DNA of 64,000 nt from Paucibacter sp. KBW04 (lineage in GTDB: Bacteria; Pseudomonadota; Gammaproteobacteria; Burkholderiales; Burkholderiaceae_C), in the NCBI RefSeq assembly GCF_003852425.1, contig NZ_QAJN01000016.1, positions 1-64,000 on the forward strand, in the 5' to 3' direction. Below the pieces are notes generated by a model. The model saw nothing but the letters and a program-made list of their open reading frames with translations. It was not told the origin of the DNA and ran no database searches. A program made the position numbers and the translations under genes. This document shows, in pieces, positions 17,971-27,811 of the stretch (its first letter is position 1; each line of letters begins with the position of its first letter).

Positions 17971-19182
17971 ATGCCGGCCTATAAGTACGAAGCCCTCAAC
18001 GAAGCCGGCCGCGCCAGCAGCGGCCTGATCGAAGCCGACAACCCGCGCGTGGCCCGTGCCCAGCTGCGCGCCCTGAACCTGGTGCCGCTGAGCATCACGC
18101 CGGTGCAGCAGCATGGCCAGGCCGGTGGCAGCCGCTTTGCCCGCCGCATCTTCAGCCCTACGGCCCTGGCCGTGTGGACGCGTCAACTGGCCGGCCTGGT
18201 CGGCGCCGGCCTGCCGCTGGAGCGTGCGCTCACGGCCCTGGCCGATGAGAGCGAGGATGACAAACAACGCGAGCTGCTCTCGCAGCTCAAGGCCGAGGTC
18301 AATGCCGGCTCGCCTTTTGCGCGCGCCCTGGCCAGCGCGCCGCGCGAGTTCGACGAGGTCTTCCGCGGCGTGGTCGCGGCCGGTGAACAAAGCGGCGCCC
18401 TGGGGCCGGTGCTGGAGAAACTGGCCGACGATCTGGAAGAGCGCCAAGACCTCAAGGGCAAGCTGATGGGCGCCATGGCCTACCCGGCCATCGTGTCCCT
18501 GATCTCGGTGTTCATCGTGATCTTTTTGGTCACCTATGTGGTGCCGCAGATCGCCACCGTGTTCACCAGCTCCAAGCGCGCCCTGCCCGGCATCACCATC
18601 GCCATGCTGGCCATCAGCGCCTTTGTGCGCGAGTGGGGCTGGCTGATGCTGCTGAGCCTCATCGCTGGCGGCTTCGCGCTGAACGCCGCGCTCAAGCGCG
18701 CGGCCTTCCGCATCCGCTTTGATTCCGCCATGCTGGGCCTGCCCGTCATCGGCCGGCTCGCGCGCGGCTATAACGCGGCCCGCTTCGCCGGCACCCTGGC
18801 CATGCTGGCGGGTTCGGGCGTGCCGATTCTGAAGGCCTTGCAAGCCGCGGCCGAAACCCTGTCCAACCACGCCATGCGGGCCGATGCGCTGGACGCCCTG
18901 GTGCAGGTGCGTGAAGGCGCGCCCCTGGGCGCAGCCTTGGCGGGCAAGAAGCGCTTCCCCGGCATCCTGGCCATGTTTGCCCGCCTGGGTGAGCAGACGG
19001 GTCAGCTGCCGCAGATGCTGGACCGCGCCGCCCGCCAGCTCAGCGTCGAGGTGCAGCGCCGCTCCATGGCGGCCGCCACCTTGCTGGAGCCCTTGCTGAT
19101 CGTCGCCATGGGCGCCGTCGTGCTGATGATTGTGCTGGCCGTGCTGCTGCCCATCATCCAGCTCAACACCTGGGTGAAGTAA
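17971..19182 (+). CDS. gspF: Type II secretion system inner-membrane protein F
   Basis: This 403-aa polytopic platform protein starts [32 protein letters not shown], the standard GspF opening. It has two GspF cytoplasmic four-helix domains (about 70-190 and 275-395) and three membrane segments (near 170, 220 and 375). The FAPRE-like repeat and LATLLGAGLPLE-type signature appear here as [18 protein letters not shown]. It completes the operon; the next gene is convergent, and no clear terminator lies in the 21-base gap. Confidence 0.96.
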   Translation: MPAYKYEALNEAGRASSGLIEADNPRVARAQLRALNLVPLSITPVQQHGQAGGSRFARRIFSPTALAVWTRQLAGLVGAGLPLERALTALADESEDDKQRELLSQLKAEVNAGSPFARALASAPREFDEVFRGVVAAGEQSGALGPVLEKLADDLEERQDLKGKLMGAMAYPAIVSLISVFIVIFLVTYVVPQIATVFTSSKRALPGITIAMLAISAFVREWGWLMLLSLIAGGFALNAALKRAAFRIRFDSAMLGLPVIGRLARGYNAARFAGTLAMLAGSGVPILKALQAAAETLSNHAMRADALDALVQVREGAPLGAALAGKKRFPGILAMFARLGEQTGQLPQMLDRAARQLSVEVQRRSMAAATLLEPLLIVAMGAVVLMIVLAVLLPIIQLNTWVK

Positions 19183-19203
19183 GCACACAAGCCCTGCCCC
19201 GGG

Positions 19204-20133
19204 TCAGTGGCCCGGCGCTTCCACATCCGGCTCAACACTGCTGAGCAAGCGCATATCGGCCACCGAGCTGCCGTCTGGCGCGCTGGAGATGGCGTCCACA
19301 TAGCGCATGCCCACGGCGATGTCGACGCCCGAATAGGCTTGGGTGCTGTAGACCTGGGCGCCCAGCGAGGGGTCACGCGCCACCACGCTGACCAGCAAGC
19401 GGCTGCTGCTGTCTTGCAAGGAAGGGCTGTCGGGCAGCAAGAGGTCTTGCAAGGGGCTGTCCGGGCCGATCTCGTGGATCAGGGTCCAGGTCAGGGGGAA
19501 GAAAGGCATGTCATCGCGGGCCAGCTTCAGGTCCACCGAACGCCTGAAGCGCTGGCCATCGGGGGAGTCACCAGTTTGCAAGCTGGTGATGCGCACCGTC
19601 GCCTCATGCAGAGGGTGCAAACGCCCGTTGCCGATGCGAATCATCAGGCTGGCCCGGCCCTTGCGCCACAGCAGCACGGGCTTGTCGGCAAACAGAATCT
19701 TGGCCTTGGGCTTGGAGAAGCGCACAAAAACCAGGCCCGTCATCACCGCCGTCAGCAAGGTGCCAACAAAGGTCTCGACCGCCGACACCACATGGCCGTA
19801 CAAGCTGATGGGCGCCATATTGCCGTAGCCCACCGTGGCCAGGGTTTCGATGCTGAAGAAGAAGGCATCGACCAAGGAGTAGGCCGGCAGATTCGACACA
19901 CTGCCCGGCTTGATGAAGTAGAGCAGGGCGAACAAGCCATTGATGGCCAGGTACAGGCCGATCAAGGCGAGCAAGAACTGACCCCAGCCCAGGGTCAGGG
20001 CCAGGTGATAGGGGTCGGCAAGGTCGAAGCGGGACACGCCCAGTTTTTCCATCCGCGAGACATTGCTGCCCACCTTGGCGGCCAGCTGCATGGGCAGGGC
20101 TTTGCTGCTATTCCTGGCTTTGGCATGCGACAT
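19204..20133 (-). CDS. Inward-rectifier (Kir/KirBac-type) potassium channel
   Basis: This 309-aa protein has a first membrane helix (GQFLLALIGLYLAINGLFALLYFI), a pore helix and the selectivity filter TVGYGNM, and a second helix (VETFVGTLLTAVMTGLVFVRFSKP). A C-terminal cytoplasmic immunoglobulin-like Kir domain of about 170 residues follows (LMIRIGNGRLHPLHEATVRI, FPLTWTLIHEIGPDSPL). The arrangement is that of prokaryotic Kir channels, whose cytoplasmic domain gates the pore. The ATG at 20133 is preferred over an in-frame GTG at 20175. It is divergent from the 5'-nucleotidase gene by 100 bases. The physiological role in this host is unknown. Confidence 0.9.
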   Translation of the reverse strand: MSHAKARNSSKALPMQLAAKVGSNVSRMEKLGVSRFDLADPYHLALTLGWGQFLLALIGLYLAINGLFALLYFIKPGSVSNLPAYSLVDAFFFSIETLATVGYGNMAPISLYGHVVSAVETFVGTLLTAVMTGLVFVRFSKPKAKILFADKPVLLWRKGRASLMIRIGNGRLHPLHEATVRITSLQTGDSPDGQRFRRSVDLKLARDDMPFFPLTWTLIHEIGPDSPLQDLLLPDSPSLQDSSSRLLVSVVARDPSLGAQVYSTQAYSGVDIAVGMRYVDAISSAPDGSSVADMRLLSSVEPDVEAPGH

Positions 20134-20233
20134 GAGGCAAACACTTTCTTGATCGACGGCGGGCGAGAAATTCACCTGGGACTGACCCGTATCATGCGTT
20201 CACCCTGTTCTTGAATCGACCGTTCAAATACTT

Positions 20234-21136
20234 ATGCCAGCCACACTCGAGGGTCAACTCGTCGTCGCCATTTCCTCGCGCGCCCTCTTCGATTTCGAGG
20301 AAGAGAACCAGTTCTTCGAGGACGGTGACGACCGCGCCTATATGGCCCTGCAGCAAGAGCGGCTGGATCTGCCCGCCAAACCCGGCGTGGCCTTCTCCCT
20401 GGTGCAAAAGCTCTTGGCCTTCAATAGCGATGCGGCCCAGCCGCGGGTGGAGGTGGTGGTGCTGTCGCGCAATGACCCGATTTCGGGCATGCGGGTGTTC
20501 CGTTCGGCCAAGCATTACGGCCTGCCCATCCAGCGCGGTGTGTTCACCCGAGGTGAGTCGCCCTGGCGCTATCTGCGCCCGCTCAAAGCCCATCTGTTTC
20601 TCTCGGTCAACGAGGCCGATGTACGCCAGGCCTTGAACGCCGGTGTGGCGGCGGCGCGGGTCTACCCGCTCTCGGCCCATGCCAGTGCCGAGCACCCCAA
20701 GGAGCTGCGCATCGCCTTTGACGGCGACGCCGTGCTCTTCTCAGACGAGGCCGAGCAGGTGTTCCAACGCGAGGGCCTGAACGCCTTCCAGGACCACGAG
20801 ATCGCCCACGCCAACACGCCCCTACCCGCCGGGCCCTTCAAGCCGGTGTTGGAGGCCTTGCACCGCCTGCAGCAAGACGCATCGAGCGGCGCGATGCGGG
20901 TTCGCACCGCCCTGGTCACGGCCCGCAGCGCACCGGCCCATGAACGCGCCATCCGCACGCTGATGGACTGGCGCATCGAGGTCGACGAGGCCATGTTCCT
21001 CGGTGGCCTGGCCAAAGGCGAATTCCTGCGCGAGTTCGAGCCCGACTTCTTCTTCGACGATCAGGCCGGCCATATCGCCAGCGCTGCCGCCCATGTGCCC
21101 TCGGGCCATGTGGCGGCCGGCATTGCCAATGGCTGA
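20234..21136 (+). CDS. 5'-nucleotidase (cytosolic NT5C1-like family)
   Basis: This 300-aa protein matches the bacterial relatives of cytosolic 5'-nucleotidase I. Motifs are LVVAISSRALFDFEEENQFF at the N-terminus, VVVLSRNDPISGMRVFRS, the Asp-containing IAFDGDAVLFSDEAE (HAD-like nucleophile block) and FDDQAGH near the end. It should dephosphorylate nucleoside monophosphates in the cytoplasm; the preferred base is not predictable. It stands alone, divergent from the Kir channel gene and followed after 160 bases by the tricorn protease gene. Confidence 0.85.
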   Translation: MPATLEGQLVVAISSRALFDFEEENQFFEDGDDRAYMALQQERLDLPAKPGVAFSLVQKLLAFNSDAAQPRVEVVVLSRNDPISGMRVFRSAKHYGLPIQRGVFTRGESPWRYLRPLKAHLFLSVNEADVRQALNAGVAAARVYPLSAHASAEHPKELRIAFDGDAVLFSDEAEQVFQREGLNAFQDHEIAHANTPLPAGPFKPVLEALHRLQQDASSGAMRVRTALVTARSAPAHERAIRTLMDWRIEVDEAMFLGGLAKGEFLREFEPDFFFDDQAGHIASAAAHVPSGHVAAGIANG

Positions 21137-21296
21137 GCCCACGCTTTGAGAGAACCTTGCCACCTGGGGTATGCCCCGGCGCTGCTCGCCCATGACGATT
21201 GGCCGCCGGGTCCGGCAGGCAGGACAATGCCCGCCTTCGCGTCATGTCCCGGACATCAATCCGCCATCACCTCGTCATTCCCAAAAGGAAGCCGCC

Positions 21297-24200
21297 ATGT
21301 CTCCCGCGTCCTCTCTCAAGGCCCATCCCCTGGCCCAAGCACTTGCCGCAGCCCTGCTGCTGGGCTCGGCCGCAGCTGCGCACGCGCAGCCCGTCAGCAG
21401 CCAGCCCGGCCCCGGCTTTTATCGCCAGCCGGCTCTTCACGGTCAAATCGTCTATCTGGTGGCCGAAGGCGATCTGTGGCGGGTGGGCCTGAACGGCGGC
21501 CGTGCCGAACGCATCACCACACACGGCGGTCAGGAGACCCTGCCCGCCGTGTCGCCGGACGGCCAGTTCATCGCCTTTGTGGGCCAGTACGACGGCCCCG
21601 GCGATGTCTATCTGCTGCCGGTGCAAGGCGGCGTGCCCAAGCGCCTGAGCTGGGAAGGTGCGGCCCTGCGCGTCTGGGGCTTCAGCGCCCAGGGCGAGGT
21701 CTTGTTCACCGGCCCCTCGCAAGGCGGCCAGCCCATCACTCAGCTCTACGCTGTCGATCCTAAGACCTTGGCCCGACGTACCCTGCCGGTGGGCCAGGCC
21801 AGCGACGGCGCACTGAGCGCCGACGGCAAGCAACTCTTCTTCACCCGCAACGGTCTGCGCGGCGACAACGCTCGCCAGTACCGTGGCGGCGCGATTGCGC
21901 GCCTGTGGACCCTGGACCTCAACAGCCAGGCGGAAGCTCGCCCCCTGCTGGCCGAGGGTGCCAATGACAAGCGCCCCATGCCATACAAGGCGGCCGATGG
22001 CAGCGAGCGCATCGCCTTTCTGTCGGATCGCGATGGCACCGTCAATCTTTGGTCAGTGGACCTGAAGGGTCAGGATCTGCGCCAGCACAGCCAGCACAAG
22101 GGCTGGGACATCCGCCACGCCTCGGTCAGCGAGGGCCGTGCTGTCTACGCCGTCGGCGCCGACCTCTACACCCTGGACCTGAACGCCCCGGCGGGAACTG
22201 GCCAGAAGCTGGACATCCAACTCAGCGGCGACTTTGAGCAGCAGCGTCAGCGCTGGATCGCCAAGCCGCAGGACTTCCTCACCGAAACCAGCCTGGCCCC
22301 GAATGGCGAGCGCGTGCTGCTGGCCAGCCGCGGCCGCCTGGCCACCCAGGGCGTGGGTGCGCTGCGCCGCGCCGAGTTGCCCCAGCCCGCGGATGGCCGC
22401 TGCCGCACGGCAGAGTTCAGCGCCGACAGCAAGAGCGTCTTCGCCATCTGCGACTTCAGCGGCGAGCGTGAGATCTGGCGCTTGCCCGCCAATGGCCTGG
22501 GCACGCCCGAACAGCTGACCCAGGGCGCCAGTGCCATGCGCACCCGCCTGCTGCCCTCGCCGGACGGCCGCTATCTGGCCCATCAGGACAAGGAAGGTCA
22601 CCTCTTCCTGACCTACCTCAAGGCCAGCGGCACGGCTGCAACAAAGCAAATTGCTCACAACCCAATTGAAGGCAGTTTCGAGCACCTGGCCTGGTCGCCC
22701 GATAGCCAGGCCCTGGCCTTCACCCAGACCCTCAGCAATGCCAACCGTGCCCAGCTGATGCTCTTCAATCTGAAGGACGGCCGCACGCACCAGCTGAGCT
22801 CGGAGCGCTACGACAACGAGGCGCCGGCCTTCACGCCGGACGGCCGCTGGCTTTACTTCGCCTCGCGCCGCCACTTCGCCGTCAGCAATACCAGCGGCCC
22901 CTGGGGCGACCGCAATATGGGCCCTTACTTCGACCGCGGCACCCGGCTCTACGCCCTGGCCCTGCAGTCCGGCCAACGCTTCCCCTTCGCGGCCAAGAAC
23001 GAGCTGGATGCGGCCGAGGCCAAGCCAGAGTCCAAGTCTGAGGGCAAGCCCGAGGCCAAGGCGGAAGGCAAGGCCGATAGCAAGGCTGAAGCCAAGACAA
23101 ACGATGCCAAGTCCAAGCCCGCCATTCAGTGGGAAGGCCTGCGGGAGCGCCTGTTTGAAGTGCCCCTGCCCGCTGGCAATTACAGCCAGCTGAAGACCGA
23201 CGGCAAGCGCCTGTGGTTCCTCGATGCCGAAGGAGCTGCCGAACGCAAAACCAGTTTGAAGACCCTGTCCATCGACAATCTGGGCGCGGGCGCCGAGACC
23301 GTCAGCGGCGATGTGCGCAGCTTCGAGCTGAGCGCCGATGGCAAAAAGCTGATGCTGGTGCGCGCCAGCGGTGGCGCGGCGCCTGAGGTCCTGCTGGTGG
23401 ACGCCGCACCCAAGCTGCCGGCCGAATTGCCTAAGTTCCAGGTGCGCTGGAGCGACTGGCAGATCGCCACCCAGCCCAAGCAGGAATGGCGGCAGATGTT
23501 CCAGGACGCCTGGCGCATGCACCGCGACTATTTCTACGACAAGCAGATGCACGGCGTCGATTGGCAAGCCATGCGCGCCAAGTACGAGCCCCTGGTGGAT
23601 CGCGTGACCGACCGTGCCGAATTGGCCGAGCTGATGGCTCAGCTGGTGAGCGAGCTGGGCGCCCTGCACAGCCAGGTGAATGCGGGTGATGTGCGCAAGG
23701 GCGAAGAAGGCCCCGGCCTGGCCGGCCTGGGCGCACGCTTCAGCCGCAGCGGCAAGGCGGGTGAGCAGGGTCTGCGCATCGAGCAGATCTACCGCAGCGA
23801 CCCGGAGCTGCCTGGCGAGCAAGGCCCGCTGGCCGCCGCCGGCCTGGACCTGAAGGTGGGTGATGTGATCACCAGCATCAACGGCCGCAAGATCGGCGAA
23901 GTGCCGCATGAGTCCGAGCTGCTGCGCGGCCAGGCCGGCCGTCAGGTCTTGCTGCAAGTTCGCACGGCAGAAGGCAAGGAGCTGCAGCGCATCGTCACCC
24001 CGGTGGACCAGCGCCGCGAAGGTCAGCTTCGTTATGCCGACTGGCGCTACTCACGCGCCCAGGCCGTGGCTGCGGCCTCGGGCGGCCGCATCGGTTATCT
24101 GCATCTGCGTGCCATGGGCCGCGAGGACATCGCCGACTTTGTGCGTGAGTTCTATGCCCAGACCGACCGCGAAGGCCTGATCATCGACGTGCGCTTCAAC

Positions 24201-24701
24201 GGCGGCGGCAATATCGACAGCTGGATTCTAGAGAAGCTGCTGCGCCGCGCCTGGGCCTACTGGCAGCGCCGCTCGCCGGAAGCCTCGCCCACCTTCTCGA
24301 ATATGCAAGAGACCTTCCGCGGTCATCTGGCGGTGCTGATCAATGAGGAGACCTACTCGGACGGCGAGACCTTCTCCGAAGGCATCAAGCGCCTGGGCCT
24401 GGGCCCCACCATAGGCAAAACCACCTCGGGCGCGGGCGTGTGGCTGTCGGACCAAAACCGTTTGCTGGACAACGGCATCATGCGCGCGGCCGAGACCGGC
24501 CAGATGTCGCCGGACGGCAAATTCATCGTCGAGGGCAAGGGAGTCACGCCCGATATCGAGGTGGACAACCCGCCGCGCGCCACCTTCGGGGGAGCCGACG
24601 CCCAGCTGGACGCCGCCATCGCCCTGCTGAAGAAGGCCATCGCCGACAAACCCCTGCCCCAGGTCAAGCCCGGCCCCTATCTGCGGCCGGTGAAGCCTTG
24701 A
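21297..24701 (+). CDS. Tricorn-type serine protease (S41), secreted
   Basis: This 1134-aa protein has a signal peptide (about 1-29, ending in AHAQP) and so acts in the periplasm or outside. Beta-propeller repeats of the PD40/WD40-like type (LPAVSPDGQFIAFVG, SPDGRYLAHQD, TPDGRWLYFAS) occupy the first ~750 residues. A PDZ domain (about 826-885) and an S41 C-terminal protease domain (about 900-1105) follow. The catalytic Ser is predicted in NEETYSDGE (about residue 1021). A Lys/Glu/Ala-rich linker at about 572-608 is low-complexity. AAGGAAG precedes the ATG at 21297. It could degrade peptides or proteins outside the cell; whether it is a substrate of the neighbouring T2SS is speculation. Confidence 0.92.
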   Translation: MSPASSLKAHPLAQALAAALLLGSAAAAHAQPVSSQPGPGFYRQPALHGQIVYLVAEGDLWRVGLNGGRAERITTHGGQETLPAVSPDGQFIAFVGQYDGPGDVYLLPVQGGVPKRLSWEGAALRVWGFSAQGEVLFTGPSQGGQPITQLYAVDPKTLARRTLPVGQASDGALSADGKQLFFTRNGLRGDNARQYRGGAIARLWTLDLNSQAEARPLLAEGANDKRPMPYKAADGSERIAFLSDRDGTVNLWSVDLKGQDLRQHSQHKGWDIRHASVSEGRAVYAVGADLYTLDLNAPAGTGQKLDIQLSGDFEQQRQRWIAKPQDFLTETSLAPNGERVLLASRGRLATQGVGALRRAELPQPADGRCRTAEFSADSKSVFAICDFSGEREIWRLPANGLGTPEQLTQGASAMRTRLLPSPDGRYLAHQDKEGHLFLTYLKASGTAATKQIAHNPIEGSFEHLAWSPDSQALAFTQTLSNANRAQLMLFNLKDGRTHQLSSERYDNEAPAFTPDGRWLYFASRRHFAVSNTSGPWGDRNMGPYFDRGTRLYALALQSGQRFPFAAKNELDAAEAKPESKSEGKPEAKAEGKADSKAEAKTNDAKSKPAIQWEGLRERLFEVPLPAGNYSQLKTDGKRLWFLDAEGAAERKTSLKTLSIDNLGAGAETVSGDVRSFELSADGKKLMLVRASGGAAPEVLLVDAAPKLPAELPKFQVRWSDWQIATQPKQEWRQMFQDAWRMHRDYFYDKQMHGVDWQAMRAKYEPLVDRVTDRAELAELMAQLVSELGALHSQVNAGDVRKGEEGPGLAGLGARFSRSGKAGEQGLRIEQIYRSDPELPGEQGPLAAAGLDLKVGDVITSINGRKIGEVPHESELLRGQAGRQVLLQVRTAEGKELQRIVTPVDQRREGQLRYADWRYSRAQAVAAASGGRIGYLHLRAMGREDIADFVREFYAQTDREGLIIDVRFNGGGNIDSWILEKLLRRAWAYWQRRSPEASPTFSNMQETFRGHLAVLINEETYSDGETFSEGIKRLGLGPTIGKTTSGAGVWLSDQNRLLDNGIMRAAETGQMSPDGKFIVEGKGVTPDIEVDNPPRATFGGADAQLDAAIALLKKAIADKPLPQVKPGPYLRPVKP

Positions 24702-24726
24702 GTTAGCGCTTTACAAGTCGGAACGC

Positions 24727-24755
24727 AAAACGGGAGGCCTAGGCCTCCCGTTTTT
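24727..24755. terminator. Bidirectional intrinsic terminator between the tricorn gene and tyrS
   Basis: A perfect 20-base palindrome at 24731-24750 is flanked by four As and five Ts, so it can stop transcription from both convergent genes. Confidence 0.85.
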
Positions 24756-24772
24756 GTATGCCGATGGCAAAT

Positions 24773-26050
24773 TTAGCTCAGCGTCACCCGCGCGAACTTG
24801 CGCTTGCCCACTTGCAAGACATAAGTGCCGGCCTCGACCTTGAGTGCCTTGTCACTGATGGCCACGCCGTCGATCTTGACGCCACCCTGCTCCACCATGC
24901 GCAGGCCTTCGCTGCCCGAGGCCACCAGGCCAGCCGCCTTCAGCAGGCCACCAATGCCCAGCGGCGCGCCGCCCAGGCTCAGCTCGGGCATCTCGTCCGG
25001 GATGCCGCCACGGGCGCGGTTACTGAAGTCGGCCTCGGCCGCCTCGGCCGCAGCCGCGCTATGGAAGCGGCTGGTGATCTCCTTGGCCAGCATGACCTTG
25101 GCATCCTTGGGGTTGCGACCGGCTTCCACCTCACGCTTGAGCGCAGCAATCTCGTCCAAGCTCTTGAAGCTCAGCAGAGTGAACCACTTCCACATCAAGG
25201 TGTCGCTGATGGACAGCACCTTGGCGAACATGCTGTTGGCCGGCTCGGTGATGCCGATGTAGTTGTTCTTGGACTTGCTCATCTTCTCGACGCCGTCCAA
25301 GCCTTCCAGCAAAGGCATGGTCAGGATGCATTGCGGCTCCTGGCCGTACTCCTGCTGCAGATGGCGGCCCATCAAGAGATTGAACTTTTGGTCGGTGCCG
25401 CCCAGCTCCAGATCGCTCTTCAGCGCCACCGAGTCATAACCCTGCATTAGCGGGTACAAAAACTCATGCACGGAGATGGGGGTTTGGGCCGCAAAGCGTT
25501 TGGTGAAGTCGTCGCGCTCCATCATGCGGGCCACGGTGTACTTGGCCGCCAGCTGGATCATGCCGCGCGCGCCCAGCGGATCGCTCCACTCGGAGTTGTA
25601 ACGGATCTCGGTGCGCGCCGGGTCCAGCACCAGGCTGGCCTGGGCGTAATAGGTCTCGGCGTTGTGCTTGATTTGCTCAGGCGTCAGCGGCGGGCGGGTG
25701 GCGTTGCGGCCCGAGGGGTCGCCGATCATGGAGGTGAAGTCGCCAATCAGGAAGATCACCTGGTGACCCAGATCCTGCAGTTGGCGCATCTTGTTGAGCA
25801 CCACGGTGTGGCCGATGTGGATGTCCGGCGCCGTCGGGTCCAGGCCCAGCTTGATGCGCAGGGGCACGCCCGTGGCCTCGGACTTGGCCAGCTTTTGCAG
25901 CCAATCAGCCTGCGGCAGCAGCTCATCCACACCGCGCAAGGTGATGGCCATGGCCTGCTGCACGCGCTCGGTCACGGGATAGCTGGTCTTGGCAGGGGCC
26001 GTCACAGAAGGCTTGGGGGCGTCGTTCTCAGGTGTTCGCAATTCGGACAT
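24773..26050 (-). CDS. tyrS: Tyrosyl-tRNA synthetase (TyrRS type 2, S4-domain form)
   Basis: This 425-aa class I synthetase has the HIGH motif in [13 protein letters not shown], the KMSKS motif intact ([10 protein letters not shown]), and a C-terminal S4 RNA-binding domain (about 360-425, [41 protein letters not shown]). The length and the [20 protein letters not shown] block fit the type-2 (TyrZ-like) branch. The ATG at 26050 was chosen because the following stretch is the first plausible N-terminus; upstream in-frame Mets would add 20-37 non-conserved residues. A promoter with a good -10 box lies about 70 bases upstream. Confidence 0.95.
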   Translation of the reverse strand: MSELRTPENDAPKPSVTAPAKTSYPVTERVQQAMAITLRGVDELLPQADWLQKLAKSEATGVPLRIKLGLDPTAPDIHIGHTVVLNKMRQLQDLGHQVIFLIGDFTSMIGDPSGRNATRPPLTPEQIKHNAETYYAQASLVLDPARTEIRYNSEWSDPLGARGMIQLAAKYTVARMMERDDFTKRFAAQTPISVHEFLYPLMQGYDSVALKSDLELGGTDQKFNLLMGRHLQQEYGQEPQCILTMPLLEGLDGVEKMSKSKNNYIGITEPANSMFAKVLSISDTLMWKWFTLLSFKSLDEIAALKREVEAGRNPKDAKVMLAKEITSRFHSAAAAEAAEADFSNRARGGIPDEMPELSLGGAPLGIGGLLKAAGLVASGSEGLRMVEQGGVKIDGVAISDKALKVEAGTYVLQVGKRKFARVTLS

Positions 26051-26119
26051 AACAGCAGCAGGGCCTAGGTAAAGCTTTGATTTATCGGGTTTTCGCGGCA
26101 TTGGCGCCAAGGGCGGGTC

Positions 26120-26149
26120 GGTATACTCCGACGCACACCGCAGCGGCAA
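26120..26149 (-). promoter_or_regulatory. Sigma-70-type promoter of tyrS
   Basis: Minus-strand TTGCCG (26149-26144) and TATACC (26125-26120) are 18 bases apart. The predicted start is near 26112, about 60 bases before the ATG. Confidence 0.45.
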
Positions 26150-26262
26150 GCCCACGAGCATGCTTGTTGCGCGATTCAGACAATTCTAGTGGACGCTCGC
26201 CGAGAACCGATTCGCGGCGACGTTGCAGGCCTTGAACGATTGGGTTGGGGCCATCATTTCAG

Positions 26263-27741
26263 ATGCTTGAGCGCGGCAGTCTTCCCACTGCAAAGCGGCA
26301 GGTATCAGAACAACAAGATCGTTGGGACTTCCTGAGCGTGACTGATCGAATCATTGCCATCAAAGAATCGCTGACACAAAAGCTTAAGCTGCAGCTGACA
26401 GGCGCCGAGGCCTTTGCCGCCCGGCACCCGCGCGCCCTCACCGGCACGGTCGTCACCTTGCTCACCGGTTTTGCCGTCACCGCCTTCGGTATCGCCCCCC
26501 TGGCCCCGGACGCGAATGAATTGCCTCAGACCCTGGTCCAGCAAAGCATTCCGCATCTGGATCTGGACGCTCAGCTGGCCGCTTTGGCCGAGCACCAGAT
26601 TGGCCTCTCGCGCAACGAGTTGACCCGCAGCAGCGATACCGCCGACAGCTTGCTCAAGCGCATGGGCGCTTTCGACCCGGCTGCCGCCCTGTTCCTGCGC
26701 AATGACCCCACCGCCCGCCGCCTGTTGCAAGGCCGCGCCGGCAAGATGGTGCAGCTGACGGCCGATGCCTCGGGCACGGTGCAGCATCTGGTCGCACGCT
26801 TCCAGGCCGAGAAGCCCGAGCAGCAGTCCACCCATTTCAGCCGCCTGAGCATCAGCCGCGACGGCCAAAACTTCAGCGCCAAGATCGAGACCGTGCCGCT
26901 GCAAGCCCAGGTTCGCCTGGCCAGCGGCAGCATCCGCAGCTCGCTGTTCGCTGCCACCGACGAAGCTCGCATCCCCGATGCCGTCGCCTCGCAAATGGCC
27001 GAGATGTTCTCCGGCGACATCGACTTCCACCGCGAACTCAAAAAGGGTGACCGCTTCTCCATCGTGTTCGAGAGCCTCACCGCCGACGGCGAGCCGATCA
27101 ACTGGGAAGGCGCGGGCGGCCGTCTGGTGGCGGGCGAGTTCGTCAACAACGGCAAGACCTATAACTCGGTCTGGTTCAAGGACAGCGTCACAGGAAAAAG
27201 CAATTTCTACGGCTTTGATGGCAGCAGCAAGCGCCGCAGCTTCCTTGCCAGCCCCATGGAGTTCTCCCGCGTGACCTCGGGGTTCGCGATGCGCTTCCAC
27301 CCGATTCACAAGACCTGGCGCCAGCATCTGGGCACCGACTACGGCGCCCCCACGGGTACGCCGGTGCGCAGCGTGGGCGACGGCACGGTCGAGTTCGCCG
27401 GCTGGCAGAACGGCTTTGGCAATGTGGTTCACATCCGCCACAGCGGTGATCGCACCACGGTCTACGCCCATCTGAGCCGCATCGATGTGAAGAAGGGCCA
27501 GAAGATCGAGCAAGCCCAGCGCGTCGGTGCGGTCGGTGCCACCGGCTGGGCCACCGGCCCCCATCTTCATTTCGAATTCCGCGTCAAGGGCGTGCACCAA
27601 GACCCCCGCGCCATCGCCCGCGCCGCCGAAGCCGTCACCCTGCCCGGCTATGCACGCGGCCAGTTCCAACAAGTCGTCGCGCAGGTGAAGACCCAGCTGA
27701 GCGTGGCCCAGACGGTGGATGGCTCGACCAGCGCCGACTGA
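26263..27741 (+). CDS. M23 family metallopeptidase (murein endopeptidase, MepM-like)
   Basis: This 492-aa membrane-anchored cell-wall hydrolase has an N-terminal membrane segment (GTVVTLLTGFAVTAFGIAPL), a periplasmic linker and OapA/Csd3-like region (EMFSGDIDFHRELKKGDRFSIVFE), and a C-terminal LytM/M23 domain. Zinc ligands are visible as HLGTDYGAP (HxxxD) and HLHFEFR (HxH). It should cut peptide cross-links in peptidoglycan. The ATG at 26263 is one choice; a GTG at 26338 would give a shorter cytoplasmic tail and is almost as likely. It is followed by anmK, a recycling gene, which fits a shared role in wall turnover. A terminator separates them. Confidence 0.9.
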   Translation: MLERGSLPTAKRQVSEQQDRWDFLSVTDRIIAIKESLTQKLKLQLTGAEAFAARHPRALTGTVVTLLTGFAVTAFGIAPLAPDANELPQTLVQQSIPHLDLDAQLAALAEHQIGLSRNELTRSSDTADSLLKRMGAFDPAAALFLRNDPTARRLLQGRAGKMVQLTADASGTVQHLVARFQAEKPEQQSTHFSRLSISRDGQNFSAKIETVPLQAQVRLASGSIRSSLFAATDEARIPDAVASQMAEMFSGDIDFHRELKKGDRFSIVFESLTADGEPINWEGAGGRLVAGEFVNNGKTYNSVWFKDSVTGKSNFYGFDGSSKRRSFLASPMEFSRVTSGFAMRFHPIHKTWRQHLGTDYGAPTGTPVRSVGDGTVEFAGWQNGFGNVVHIRHSGDRTTVYAHLSRIDVKKGQKIEQAQRVGAVGATGWATGPHLHFEFRVKGVHQDPRAIARAAEAVTLPGYARGQFQQVVAQVKTQLSVAQTVDGSTSAD

Positions 27742-27764
27742 AAGCTCAAGCCAATAGCAACAAG

Positions 27765-27795
27765 GCCCGCGGATCCTGGATGCGCGGGCTTTTTC
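27765..27795 (+). terminator. Intrinsic terminator after the M23 peptidase gene
   Basis: The arms GCCCGCG and CGCGGGC are followed by five Ts. It ends about 16 bases before the anmK start, so anmK must have its own promoter or depend on read-through. Confidence 0.75.
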
Positions 27796-27811
27796 AATTC
27801 AGGGTCAGTCC

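Noticed and set aside
22053-23957. A 634-codon minus-strand ORF opposite the tricorn protease.
   Set aside because: Shadow ORF caused by high GC; no domain, signal or ribosome site.
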